The notes under the pieces: generated by a model | Database searches by the model: none | Seen by the model: the letters and a program-made list of their open reading frames with translations, nothing else | What the model was told of the DNA's origin: nothing | Part shown: piece by piece, positions 24,431 through 32,650 of the stretch | How positions within the stretch are numbered: position 1 is the stretch's first letter | Layout of the letters: every line of letters begins with the position of its first letter | Program-made: the position numbers and the translations under genes | Source: Xanthobacteraceae bacterium | GTDB lineage: Bacteria; Pseudomonadota; Alphaproteobacteria; Rhizobiales; Xanthobacteraceae | Direction: 5' to 3' | NCBI GenBank assembly: GCA_019745775.1 | Contig: JAIESR010000017.1 | Location: forward strand, 17,330 to 81,329 | Length of the DNA: 64,000 bases

Positions 24431-26257
24431 ATGAACCTTCGCAACATCGCCATCATCGCCCATGTCGACCATGGCAAGACCACGCTGGTCGACCGCCTGC
24501 TCCAGCAAGCCGGCTCGTTCCGTGAGAACCAGAAGGTCGCCGAACGGGCGATGGATTCGAACGACCTCGAGCGCGAGCGCGGCATCACCATCCTCGCCAA
24601 GGCGACCTCGATCCTCTGGGGCGATACCCGCATCAACATCGTCGACACCCCCGGCCACGCCGATTTCGGCGGCGAGGTCGAGCGCATCCTCAACATGGTC
24701 GACGGTGCGCTGGTGCTGGTCGACGCCGCCGAGGGTCCGTTGCCGCAGACCAAGTTCGTGGTGTCGAAGGCGCTCAAGATGGGGCTCAAGCCGATCGTGG
24801 TGATCAACAAGGTCGACCGCTCCGACGCGCGCCCGATCGAGGTGGTCAACGAGGTGTTCGACCTGTTCGCGGCGCTTGACGCCACCGACGAGCAACTCGA
24901 CTTCCCGATCCTCTACGGCTCGGCCAAGCAGGGCTGGATGGCCGAGAGGCTCGAAGGTCCGCAGGACCAGGGCATGAAGCCGCTGTTCGATCTCGTGCTC
25001 AAGCATGTCGAGCCGCCGACGGTCGAGACCGGGCCGTTCCGCCTGCTCGGCACCATCCTCGAAGCGAATCCCTATCTCGGCCGCATCGTCACGGGACGCA
25101 TCACCTCCGGTTCGGTGAAGCCGAACCAGCCGGTGAAGGTGCTCGACCACGACGGCAAGCTGATCGAGAGCGGCCGCATCACCAAGGTGCTGGCGTTCCG
25201 CGGGCTCGAGCGCGTGCCGGTCGACGAAGCCGAAGCCGGCGACATCGTCGCGATCGCGGGCCTGCCGGAGGCGACCGTCGCCCACACGATCTGCGACCCC
25301 GAGGTCGAGACTCCGATTCCGGCGCAGCCGATCGACCCGCCGACCCTGGCGATGACGTTCCGCGTCAACGACTCCCCGCTCGCCGGCACCGAAGGCAGCA
25401 AGGTCACCGGCCGCATGATCCGCGACCGGCTGCTGCGCGAGGCCGAAGGCAACGTGGCGCTGCGCGTGCGCGAATCCGACGAGAAGGATTCGATGGAGGT
25501 CGCGGGCCGCGGCGAACTACAGCTGGGCATCCTGATCGAGACCATGCGGCGCGAAGGTTTCGAGCTCTCGGTGTCGCGTCCGAAGGTGCTGCTCCGCCGC
25601 AACGAAGCCGGCGACCTCGAAGAGCCGATCGAAGAGGTCGTGATCGACGTCGACGACATCCATTCCGGCGTGGTCGTGCAGAAGATGTCCGAGCGCAAGG
25701 CCGAGATGGTCGAGATGAAGCCGTCGGGCGGCGGCCGCGTGCGGCTGGTGTTCTACGCGCCGACGCGCGGGCTGATCGGCTACCAGGGCGAGCTCCTGAC
25801 CGACAGCCGCGGCACCGCGATCATGAACCGCCTGTTCCATGCCTATGCGCCGTTCAAGGGGGAGATCAGCGGGCGTCGCAACGGCGTGTTGATCTCCAAC
25901 GAGCAGGGCGAAGCCGTCGCCTACGCCATGTGGAAGCTCGAAGACCGTGGCCCGATGATGATCGAGCCGGGTTGGAAGGTCTATCGCGGCATGATCGTCG
26001 GCGAGCACACCCGCGACAACGATCTCGAAATCAACGTGCTCAAGGGCAAGCAGCTCACCAACATCCGCACCACGTCCAAGGACGAGGCGGTGCGCCTGAC
26101 GCCCCCGATCCGCATGACGCTCGAGAAAGCGCTCGCCTATATCGAGGACGACGAGCTGGTCGAGGTGACGCCGAAGTCGGTGCGCCTGCGCAAGAAGCTG
26201 CTCGACCCCAACGACCGCAAGCGCGAAGAGCGGCGCAAGGAAGCCGAGCAGGTCTAG
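24431..26257 (+). CDS. typA: Translational GTPase TypA/BipA
   Basis: A 608-residue ribosome-associated GTPase involved in 50S assembly and in stress and low-temperature growth. It has G1 AHVDHGKTTL (residues 10-19), switch I/G2 DLERERGITILAKA, G3 VDTPGHADFGGEVERIL, G4 VINKVDRSDAR, EF-G-like domains III and V, and the BipA-specific C-terminal domain (DNDLEINVLKGKQLTNIRT region). Length and order match the family. A 6-bp hairpin GCCCGC-AAAAC-GCGGGC occurs in its leader at 24309-24325, and an 8-bp direct repeat GTTGCGTT follows near 24331. These may matter for expression, but this is not established. Confidence 0.96.
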   Translation: MNLRNIAIIAHVDHGKTTLVDRLLQQAGSFRENQKVAERAMDSNDLERERGITILAKATSILWGDTRINIVDTPGHADFGGEVERILNMVDGALVLVDAAEGPLPQTKFVVSKALKMGLKPIVVINKVDRSDARPIEVVNEVFDLFAALDATDEQLDFPILYGSAKQGWMAERLEGPQDQGMKPLFDLVLKHVEPPTVETGPFRLLGTILEANPYLGRIVTGRITSGSVKPNQPVKVLDHDGKLIESGRITKVLAFRGLERVPVDEAEAGDIVAIAGLPEATVAHTICDPEVETPIPAQPIDPPTLAMTFRVNDSPLAGTEGSKVTGRMIRDRLLREAEGNVALRVRESDEKDSMEVAGRGELQLGILIETMRREGFELSVSRPKVLLRRNEAGDLEEPIEEVVIDVDDIHSGVVVQKMSERKAEMVEMKPSGGGRVRLVFYAPTRGLIGYQGELLTDSRGTAIMNRLFHAYAPFKGEISGRRNGVLISNEQGEAVAYAMWKLEDRGPMMIEPGWKVYRGMIVGEHTRDNDLEINVLKGKQLTNIRTTSKDEAVRLTPPIRMTLEKALAYIEDDELVEVTPKSVRLRKKLLDPNDRKREERRKEAEQV

Positions 26258-26363
26258 CGGAAATAGCCGCGCTGACTGCAACCTGCCGGTAAGCATGCTG
26301 CCGGACGGCGCCTGTCGATAGCGCCGTCGTGATAAAGTTGATGCTGCTTGTGGAGCACCGCCG

Positions 26364-27293
26364 ATGCATATCCATGCCACGCACGATCAGGCTCGCGCCA
26401 TCCTCAAGGCGATGTACTCGGTTGCCGCCGCCGGTGCCGTCACCGACGCCGACCGCGCCAGCATCAATGCCGCCATGCACTACATATTCAGGCTCAACCC
26501 CGATCCGTCCGTGATGCGGGTACCGTCGCCGGCCGAGCTTCAGGCGCTCGCCGCCTCCCCGGCGCTCGCCAACGAAGCCGTCAGCTTCGCGACCGTGATG
26601 GCGTTCGTCGACGGCACGCTCGACGACATGAAGCTCAATACGGTTCTCGGGCTCGCGGCCAAGCTTGGTGTCAAGAAGGACTATGTCGACGATATCGCCA
26701 AGCTCGCACAAGGACGCCTGCGCGACGCCACCGCGCACATGGTCCGCGCAAATCTCGAAAGCATCACCGGCCATCCGGTCGCGACCGATGACGAGATGCC
26801 GTTCCTTCTGCCCTACAAGGACAAGCCCGATCCGGCGCTCGCCGCGCGTTTCCATGCGCTCGCCGATCTGCCGGCGGACACATTCGGCTACACCTTCGCG
26901 ACGTTCTACAAAGCGAACAAGTATGCGTTCCCGGGCGAACCGACGGCGCTCAACTTCGCGTTCGCGGCACCGCACGATTCGTCGCACACGCTCGCCGGCT
27001 ACGACACCACGCCGCGCGGCGAACTCCTGGTATCGACTTTCACGGCGGCGATGCACAGGAAGCGTGCGATGGCGGGGCACGTGCTGCCGGTGATTCTGAG
27101 CTGGCACCTCGGGATTGCGTTGAACGAGGTCGCCGGCGCCGCCAAAGGCGCGCTCGATCCGACGGAGTTCTGGCACGCCTGGGCGCGCGGCGAGGCGATG
27201 AAGGTCGACCTGTTCGATCCGTCTTGGGATTTTTGGGCCGCAACCCGCGAGCCGATCGCGGCGGTGCGCTCACGGATCGGAATGACCGCCTAA
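26364..27293 (+). CDS. TerB-like protein with COQ4 metal motif
   Basis: A 309-residue protein of no named family that I recognise. The first 130 residues are helical and look TerB-like (ARAILKAMYSVAAAGAVTDADR, VMAFVDGTLDDMKLNTVLGL, which are typical of the acidic TerB bundle). The second half has HDSSHTLAGYDTTPRGE, that is H204-D205-x2-H208-x11-E220, exactly the metal-binding motif of COQ4, a ubiquinone biosynthesis protein. No signal peptide. The ATG at 26364 follows GCACCGCCG. It stands alone, 106 bp after typA. Possibly a metal-dependent quinone-biosynthesis or tetrapyrrole-type enzyme; function not assigned. Confidence 0.75.
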   Translation: MHIHATHDQARAILKAMYSVAAAGAVTDADRASINAAMHYIFRLNPDPSVMRVPSPAELQALAASPALANEAVSFATVMAFVDGTLDDMKLNTVLGLAAKLGVKKDYVDDIAKLAQGRLRDATAHMVRANLESITGHPVATDDEMPFLLPYKDKPDPALAARFHALADLPADTFGYTFATFYKANKYAFPGEPTALNFAFAAPHDSSHTLAGYDTTPRGELLVSTFTAAMHRKRAMAGHVLPVILSWHLGIALNEVAGAAKGALDPTEFWHAWARGEAMKVDLFDPSWDFWAATREPIAAVRSRIGMTA

Positions 27294-27594
27294 TTCGGCG
27301 GCGCGGCGGCGCGTGTCCCGATTCGGGATTGCGTTTGCGACTCAAAAACGCCCGCCCGATGACCCGGTCAAGGTCCTTCCGTGACGGGTAATTTCACGCC
27401 TCCGGCCGTCGCCGCCGAATTTTCCTTTGCGAGCGTTGCCCGGCGGCAACACCGCTCCAGACCGCGATGTTTTCTGGATTTTTGAGCCTTCGAAGAGTCG
27501 TTTCAGGCACACGATACCCGTCGAATCCACATCATTAAGGTCTCGTTAAATATAACGCTTGAAGGGCGGCGGAGTGCTGCGCTTGAATTCGCGC
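27294..27594. other. 301-bp gap without a gene
   Basis: The region between the TerB/COQ4-like gene and the GNAT gene is visibly less G+C-rich than its surroundings. I see no convincing reading frame on either strand. A short dyad CGTTA-AATA-TAACG lies at 27544-27557, 37 bp before the GNAT start, and could be part of its promoter or an operator. No terminator with a U-tract was recognised. Confidence 0.5.
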
Positions 27595-28119
27595 ATGAGC
27601 AATACAACCCTCATCGAGGTCCGCCGCGCCAAGCCGTCCGATGCACCGGCCATCGCCGCCACGCATGACGACTCATGGCGCGCCGCCTACCAAGGCATCA
27701 TCCCGGGGGCGGAACTCGAGCGGCTGATCAACCGTCGCGGACCGGACTGGTGGGACTCGGCGATCCGCAAGGGCAGCCGCGTTGCGATCCTCGCTTTCGG
27801 CAATTCGATCGCCGGCTACGCCAACTACGGCCGCAACCGTGCGCGCAGCCTCTACTACGACGGCGAGATCTACGAACTCTACCTGCGTCCGGAATTCCAG
27901 GGCCTCGGCTTCGGCCGCAAGCTGTTCTCGTCGGCGCGCCGTGATCTCACGCAAAGCGGCTTGCAGAGCTTGGTAGTGTGGGCGCTCTCCGACAACGAGT
28001 CGGCAGTGGAATTCTATCGCTCGCTCGGCGGCCGGGCAGTGGCGCGCTCCTCGGAGCGGTTCGGCACCAAAGTGCTCGACAAGGTCGCCTACGCCTGGAA
28101 CGGCAACGGCAAGGAATAG
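27595..28119 (+). CDS. GNAT-family N-acetyltransferase
   Basis: A 174-residue acetyltransferase. N-terminal VRRAKPSDAPAIAATHDDSWRAAYQGIIP is a common GNAT opening. Motif A reads IYELYLRPEFQGLGFGRKLF (acetyl-CoA loop QGLGFG) and motif B is VWALSDNESAVEFYRSLGG. The ATG at 27595 (MSNTTLIEVRR) was chosen; a TTG 36 bp upstream would extend the frame without conserved residues. The gene is followed by a rhizobial-type palindromic repeat. The substrate is unknown. Confidence 0.87.
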   Translation: MSNTTLIEVRRAKPSDAPAIAATHDDSWRAAYQGIIPGAELERLINRRGPDWWDSAIRKGSRVAILAFGNSIAGYANYGRNRARSLYYDGEIYELYLRPEFQGLGFGRKLFSSARRDLTQSGLQSLVVWALSDNESAVEFYRSLGGRAVARSSERFGTKVLDKVAYAWNGNGKE

Positions 28120-28145
28120 CTACCAAGTACTCTGAACTTACGGTC

Positions 28146-28241
28146 GTCATGCCCGCGCACGTCGCGGGCATCCACGTCTTAAGGGCGCACAGCAAGGAAG
28201 ACGTGGATGCGCGGATCAAGTCCGCGCATGACGTGGAGAGA
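28146..28241. repeat. Intergenic palindromic repeat (rhizobial type)
   Basis: Nested inverted repeats GTCATGCCCGCGCAC...GCGCGGATC...GTCCGCGCATGACG and CCACGTCTT...AAGACGTGG form one long hairpin of about 95 bp. Wording of this kind is common between genes in Bradyrhizobium and relatives. It sits between the convergent GNAT and folD genes and may act as a transcript end. Confidence 0.75.
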
Positions 28242-28247
28242 CCAACG

Positions 28248-29171
28248 TCAATCCCGCGATCGCTCGTCCGAGCTCGGCTTGCTGAAATCCGGAATCGGAA
28301 AGCCAGCCTGCATGCACGCCGCGCGCACGGTGTTGGCGAGCAGGCATGAGATCGTCATCGGCCCCACGCCACCCGGCACCGGCGTGATCGCACCCGCGAC
28401 CTCCGCCGCTTCGGCGAAGGCGACATCACCAACGAGCTTCGACTTGCCGGGCTCGCCGGGAACCGGCAAGCGCGTGATGCCGACATCAATCACGGTCGCG
28501 CCCGGCTTGATCCAGCTCTTGCGCACGAATTCAGGGCGGCCGACCGCCGCGATCACGAGATCGGCGCGCGCGCAGACCTCGGGAAGATTCTCGGTCTTCG
28601 AATGCGCCACCGTTACCGTGGCGTTCTCGCCGAGCATCAGAAGCGCAAGCGGTTTGCCGACAATGTTGGAGCGACCGATGATAATCGCATCAAGCCCTTC
28701 GAGCGACGGATGCACGGTTTTCGCCAGGATGATGCAGCCGAGCGGCGTGCACGGCGCCAGCGCCGGCAGGCCGGCGGCGAGCCGTCCGAGATTGACCGGA
28801 TGGAAACCGTCGACGTCCTTGGCGGGATCGATCGCAGCGAGAATTTTCTGCGAATCGATGTGTGCCGGCAGCGGCAGCTGCACGAGGATACCGTGCACCA
28901 CCGGATCGCGGTTGAGGCGCCCGACCAGCGTCAGCAGGTCGGCCTCGCCCACGGTCGCCGGCAGGCGATGATCGAACGAGCGCATACCGCTGCCGACCGT
29001 CGCCTTGGTCTTGCTCCCGACATAGACCTCGCTCGCGGGATTGCTGCCGACCAGCACCACGGCGAGCCCCGGCACCAGCGCCCGGTCGCGTGCGAGCCGG
29101 TGCGCCGCGTCGGCGACGCGGCCGCGCAGTTCCGCCGCGATGGTCTTGCCGTCGATAATCCGGGCCGTCAT
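28248..29171 (-). CDS. folD: Methylenetetrahydrofolate dehydrogenase/cyclohydrolase
   Basis: A 307-residue bifunctional cytosolic enzyme of one-carbon metabolism. It oxidises methylene-THF with NADP and hydrolyses methenyl-THF. Signatures are [17 protein letters not shown] (with the catalytic Lys), [31 protein letters not shown] and PCTPLGCI, plus [17 protein letters not shown] and the C-terminal [20 protein letters not shown] (PGGVGPMT). The ATG at 29171 ([15 protein letters not shown]) was chosen over an upstream ATG that adds 24 unrelated residues. The DUF167 and YggT genes lie just upstream, a common alphaproteobacterial arrangement. Confidence 0.96.
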   Translation of the reverse strand: MTARIIDGKTIAAELRGRVADAAHRLARDRALVPGLAVVLVGSNPASEVYVGSKTKATVGSGMRSFDHRLPATVGEADLLTLVGRLNRDPVVHGILVQLPLPAHIDSQKILAAIDPAKDVDGFHPVNLGRLAAGLPALAPCTPLGCIILAKTVHPSLEGLDAIIIGRSNIVGKPLALLMLGENATVTVAHSKTENLPEVCARADLVIAAVGRPEFVRKSWIKPGATVIDVGITRLPVPGEPGKSKLVGDVAFAEAAEVAGAITPVPGGVGPMTISCLLANTVRAACMQAGFPIPDFSKPSSDERSRD

Positions 29172-29199
29172 TGAGCCTCGCGTATCGAGAAGACGATCC

Positions 29200-29520
29200 T
29201 TACCTCTTTGAACAGATTCTCTCCAGCGATTCGGCCAGTGCAATGGCCGGCCCGTCGATTTTCAGGCGTTTCAGCCGCGCGGTATGCCCGCTGATTAGAT
29301 TGACGGCACCTGGTGGGAAGCCCACCACCTCTGCGATGAGACGCACCAGCGCATCGTTCGCTTCACCCTCGCTCGGCGCCGCGCGCACGCGGATCTTCAA
29401 CACCGGACGCCCGTCGGCGTACGGCTCAATGCCGTCGACGGAATCGCGACCGCCTTTGGGCGTCAGCCGCACGGTCAGCACGAGGCCGTCCGCGCTCGGC
29501 GCCCACGGCCGTTCCGTCAT
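29200..29520 (-). CDS. DUF167 (YggU) family protein
   Basis: A 106-residue protein of the DUF167/UPF0235 family. It shows [37 protein letters not shown] (the family's A-x-P-x-x-G-x-A-N signature) and a tail [16 protein letters not shown]. Function is unknown; members are small soluble proteins. It is in the same operon as the YggT-family gene (9-bp gap) and near folD, a conserved neighbourhood. Confidence 0.92.
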   Translation of the reverse strand: MTERPWAPSADGLVLTVRLTPKGGRDSVDGIEPYADGRPVLKIRVRAAPSEGEANDALVRLIAEVVGFPPGAVNLISGHTARLKRLKIDGPAIALAESLERICSKR

Positions 29521-29529
29521 CGTCGCCGC

Positions 29530-29820
29530 TCAGGGAACATTCGGAATGATGTACATGCCGATGACGAGCTGGATGAAAATGATGATGAAGATCAGGATGA
29601 TCGGCGAGATGTCGATGCCGCCGAGATTGGGCAGGAAATTGCGGATCGGGCGCAGCGCCGGCTCGGTGATCCGGTAGAGGAAGTCCGCCACCATCCCCAC
29701 GAACTGGTTGCGCACATTGACCACGTTGAACGCGATCAGCCACGACAGCACCGCCGCCGCGATCAGCAGGTAGATGTAGAAGGTCAGGGCGTAGCTGATG
29801 ACGATGAAAAGCGCTTTCAT
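29530..29820 (-). CDS. YggT family integral membrane protein
   Basis: A 96-residue membrane protein with two YggT-type hydrophobic hairpins: [17 protein letters not shown] and [22 protein letters not shown], with the conserved [18 protein letters not shown] between them. The ATG at 29820 ([12 protein letters not shown]) is preferred; ATG 29829 is nine bases upstream. YggT proteins are linked to osmotic or cell-division functions but are not biochemically defined. The operon with DUF167 and folD is on the reverse strand, and the tRNA-Ala gene is divergent. Confidence 0.93.
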   Translation of the reverse strand: MKALFIVISYALTFYIYLLIAAAVLSWLIAFNVVNVRNQFVGMVADFLYRITEPALRPIRNFLPNLGGIDISPIILIFIIIFIQLVIGMYIIPNVP

Positions 29821-29908
29821 GGGCCCCATTCGCCGGTTAGATCGGTAGGGAACATGTAGCCGCGCCGGCTCCCCCGAACAACCCGCCGCCGGCCACCATC
29901 CCGGCTTA

Positions 29909-29937
29909 TTGACAGGCCGTGGGGGCGGGCCTAAATG
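29909..29937 (+). promoter_or_regulatory. Promoter of tRNA-Ala
   Basis: TTGACA at 29909-29914 and TAAATG at 29932-29937 are 17 bp apart, a consensus-like sigma-70 promoter. The mature tRNA begins 52 bp after the -10 box, leaving a short 5' leader. Confidence 0.6.
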
Positions 29938-29988
29938 GCCGCCCGAATACCCGCGCGACGAGCCCAGAACCCGTTGCGCTTCGCTTTT

Positions 29989-30064
29989 GGGGCCGTAGCT
30001 CAGCTGGGAGAGCGCCTCGTTCGCAATGAGGAGGTCAGCGGTTCGATCCCGCTCGGCTCCACCA
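29989..30064 (+). tRNA. tRNA-Ala (anticodon CGC)
   Basis: A 76-nt gene with encoded CCA end. The acceptor stem GGGGCCG pairs with CGGCTCC (one G-U). The D arm contains AGCTCAGCTGGGAGAGC. The anticodon arm CCTCG-TTCGCAA-TGAGG gives anticodon CGC reading GCG. The T arm contains GGTTCGATCC. All invariant positions fit. It lies downstream of a consensus promoter. Confidence 0.97.
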
Positions 30065-30250
30065 GCCTTCGCTGCTCCGCAGCTTCGGCTGGCAAGCCAC
30101 CTTAGTACGAAGGCTGCCCACCGGAGTTCTAGCGCAGGCGGGCTTTCTGTTTTCCAGGTCCCGCAGCTATTCTCCAGGCTAAATCACGCGCTTCCGGCGC
30201 CGCCACACACGGGCTACCGTGGCACCGTGTTGGCGGGAGCCTTGTAGCGG

Positions 30251-32650
30251 ATGTCGACGGTTTCGGGCGGAGCAGGCGAGTTCGAGACGCTCCAGCGCGC
30301 CGTCAGCCTGCATCAGGCCGGCCGCCTCGACGAGGCCGCCGCGCTCTACCGCAGCGTCCTCGCCGTCAATCCCGATCACGCCGACGCGCTCTACTTCCTC
30401 GGCATGGTCGCCGCCCAGCGCTCGCAGTTCATCGAGGCGGAACGGCTGATCGGCCGCATGCTGGCGCTCAACACCAGGAATGCCGACGCCTATTCGAACT
30501 ATGGCGGCATCCTCCGGGCGCTCAACCGGCCGCAGGAAGCGCTGGCCGCCCTCGATCGCGCTATCGCGCTCAACCCGCAGATGCATGCCGCGCACGCCAA
30601 CCGCGGCATCATCCTGCATACGCTCAAGCGCTACGAAGAGGCCGTCGCATCCTATGACCAGGCATTGGCGCTCGTCCCCAACGATCCGACGACAATGACG
30701 TACCGAGGCGGCGCCCTGCTGTCGCTCGATCGGCACCACGATGCACTCGCGAGCTTCGATCGGGCACTGGCCATCAACCCCGGATTCCAGCCCGCGATGA
30801 CCTATCGCGGCAACGCTCTCGGCATGCTCAAACGCAACGAAGAGGCGCTTGCGAGCTACGACCGTGCATTGTCGTTGAACCCGAACGACGTGATGGCGCT
30901 GGCCAATCGCGGCAACGTGCTGTCGGGCCTCAACCGGCCCGCCGAGGCGATCGCGAGCTACGACCGCGCACTTGCCATCAAGCCCGACGAAACCACCGCG
31001 CTCGCCAATCGCGGCATTCCGCTCCTCGCGCTCGGCCGCTACGACGAGGCGATCGCGGGCTACGACCGCGCCATCGCGGTGCAGCCCGGCAACGCCGAGG
31101 CGCACTACAACCGGGGCACCGCTCTGCAGGCCGTCGGCCGCTGCCTGGAGGCACAGGAGAGCTATCGCACGGCGCTCAAGCTCAAGCCCGACTACGCGGC
31201 CGCGGCGTTCGGGCTCTGCATGGCGCAGCTGCCGGCAATCTATATGGATGAGGCGGAAATCATCCGCGCGCGAGAGGCCTATGCGGCGCAGCTCACGGAG
31301 CTTGAGGGCACCCTCGCGCGCCTGGACGTCGTCGACCTGGCCCGCGCCGTCGGCTCGAACCAGCCGTTCCATCTCGCCTATCAGGGGCTCAACGACCGCG
31401 ACCTGCAACGCCGATACGGCACCTTCGTCTGCGAGGTGATGGCGCGGCGGTTTCCGGCCGCGCCCATGCCGGCGTCGCCGGCGCCGGGTGAGCGCATCCG
31501 CGTCGGCATTCCGACCGGATTTTTCCGTTCGCATTCGATCTGGAAGATCCCGGCGAAGGGATGGGTGAGCCAGCTTGATCGCAGCCGCTTCGAGGTGTTC
31601 GGCTATCACACCGGCTCGCTGCAGGACGAGGATACGCTCGACGCGCGGCACCTCTGCGACCACTTCGAGCAAGGTCCGATGCTGCTCGAACAATGGCGCG
31701 AGACCATCCTGGCGGACCGGCTGCACGCGATCCTCTATCCCGACATCGGCATGGACCCGATGGCAATTGCGCTCGCGGCGCAACGGCTGGCGCCGGTCCA
31801 GTGCAACACACTGGGTCATCCGATCACCAGCGGCTGCCCGACCATCGACTACTTCCTGACCGCCGATTTGATGGAGCCGCCGGACACCGAGGACCAATAC
31901 ACCGAGACCTTGGTGCGGCTGCCGAACATCTCCGTATATTACGAGCCCACCCAGCCGCCGTCGCAGCTGCCGACGCGCGCCGACGTCGGCCTGCGTGCCG
32001 ATGCCGTCGTCTACTGGTCGGGCCAATCACTCTACAAATACCTGCCGCAATACGACGAGGTGTTCCCGCGCATCGCCAAGGAGGTGCCGAACTGCCAGAT
32101 CGTGTTCATCGAGTATTATCGCGGTTCCCATGTCACCGGCCTGTTCCGGCGCCGGCTCGAGCGCGCCTTCGCGGCGTTCGGCCTGCGCACCGACGACGTC
32201 TGCGTGTTCCTGCCGCGATTCAACCCGCAACAGTTCGTGGCGGCGGCCAGCACAGCGGACATCTTCCTCGACAGCATCCAGTGGTCGGGATTCAATTCGA
32301 CCCTGGAATGCATGACCCACAACCTGCCGATCGTCACGCTGGCGCGACCGCTCATGCGCGGACGCCACACCACCGGCGTGCTGCGGATGATGGGCGTCAC
32401 CGAGACGATCTTCGAAACCATCGACGACTATGTGGCGGCCGCGGTGCGGCTCGGCCGCGACGCCGACTGGCGGGCGGCGCTCGGCGCCAAGATCGCGGCC
32501 AACAAGCACAAGCTCTATCACGATCGCACGGCGATTGCGGCGCTCGAGGATTTCCTCGAACGCGCGGTGCGGCGTGGGACGGCATGGGACAGGAGCCGTG
32601 TCACGGTTACCTCGCCCGACCCGACACCCGCCCGTTCGCCTCCCCGATGA
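30251..32650 (+). CDS. TPR protein with SPINDLY/O-GlcNAc-transferase-type (GT41) domain
   Basis: A 799-residue protein. About nine tetratricopeptide repeats occupy residues 12-325 (for example ALFYLGMVAAQRSQF-like and ASYDRALSLNPNDVMALANR). The C-terminal GT41 domain follows: RIRVGIPTGFFRSHSIWKIP near residue 416, LDARHLCDHFEQG, HAILYPDIGMDPMAIALAAQRLAPVQ (given by its parts YPDIGMDP and APVQ), TLGHPITSGCPTIDYFLTAD, LPRFNPQQFVAAASTADIFLD and TLECMTHNLPIVT. Similar bacterial proteins add O-linked sugars to proteins. Its stop overlaps the ATG of the MFS exporter gene (ATGA), so the two are translated together. Confidence 0.9.
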   Translation: MSTVSGGAGEFETLQRAVSLHQAGRLDEAAALYRSVLAVNPDHADALYFLGMVAAQRSQFIEAERLIGRMLALNTRNADAYSNYGGILRALNRPQEALAALDRAIALNPQMHAAHANRGIILHTLKRYEEAVASYDQALALVPNDPTTMTYRGGALLSLDRHHDALASFDRALAINPGFQPAMTYRGNALGMLKRNEEALASYDRALSLNPNDVMALANRGNVLSGLNRPAEAIASYDRALAIKPDETTALANRGIPLLALGRYDEAIAGYDRAIAVQPGNAEAHYNRGTALQAVGRCLEAQESYRTALKLKPDYAAAAFGLCMAQLPAIYMDEAEIIRAREAYAAQLTELEGTLARLDVVDLARAVGSNQPFHLAYQGLNDRDLQRRYGTFVCEVMARRFPAAPMPASPAPGERIRVGIPTGFFRSHSIWKIPAKGWVSQLDRSRFEVFGYHTGSLQDEDTLDARHLCDHFEQGPMLLEQWRETILADRLHAILYPDIGMDPMAIALAAQRLAPVQCNTLGHPITSGCPTIDYFLTADLMEPPDTEDQYTETLVRLPNISVYYEPTQPPSQLPTRADVGLRADAVVYWSGQSLYKYLPQYDEVFPRIAKEVPNCQIVFIEYYRGSHVTGLFRRRLERAFAAFGLRTDDVCVFLPRFNPQQFVAAASTADIFLDSIQWSGFNSTLECMTHNLPIVTLARPLMRGRHTTGVLRMMGVTETIFETIDDYVAAAVRLGRDADWRAALGAKIAANKHKLYHDRTAIAALEDFLERAVRRGTAWDRSRVTVTSPDPTPARSPPR

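Noticed and set aside
27342..27530. 62-residue reverse frame in the gap before the GNAT gene
   Set aside because: No ribosome-binding site, low-complexity basic sequence, no motif.
30179..32026. 615-residue reverse frame over the TPR-GT41 gene
   Set aside because: A repetitive antisense product of the TPR repeats; no independent motif or start signal.
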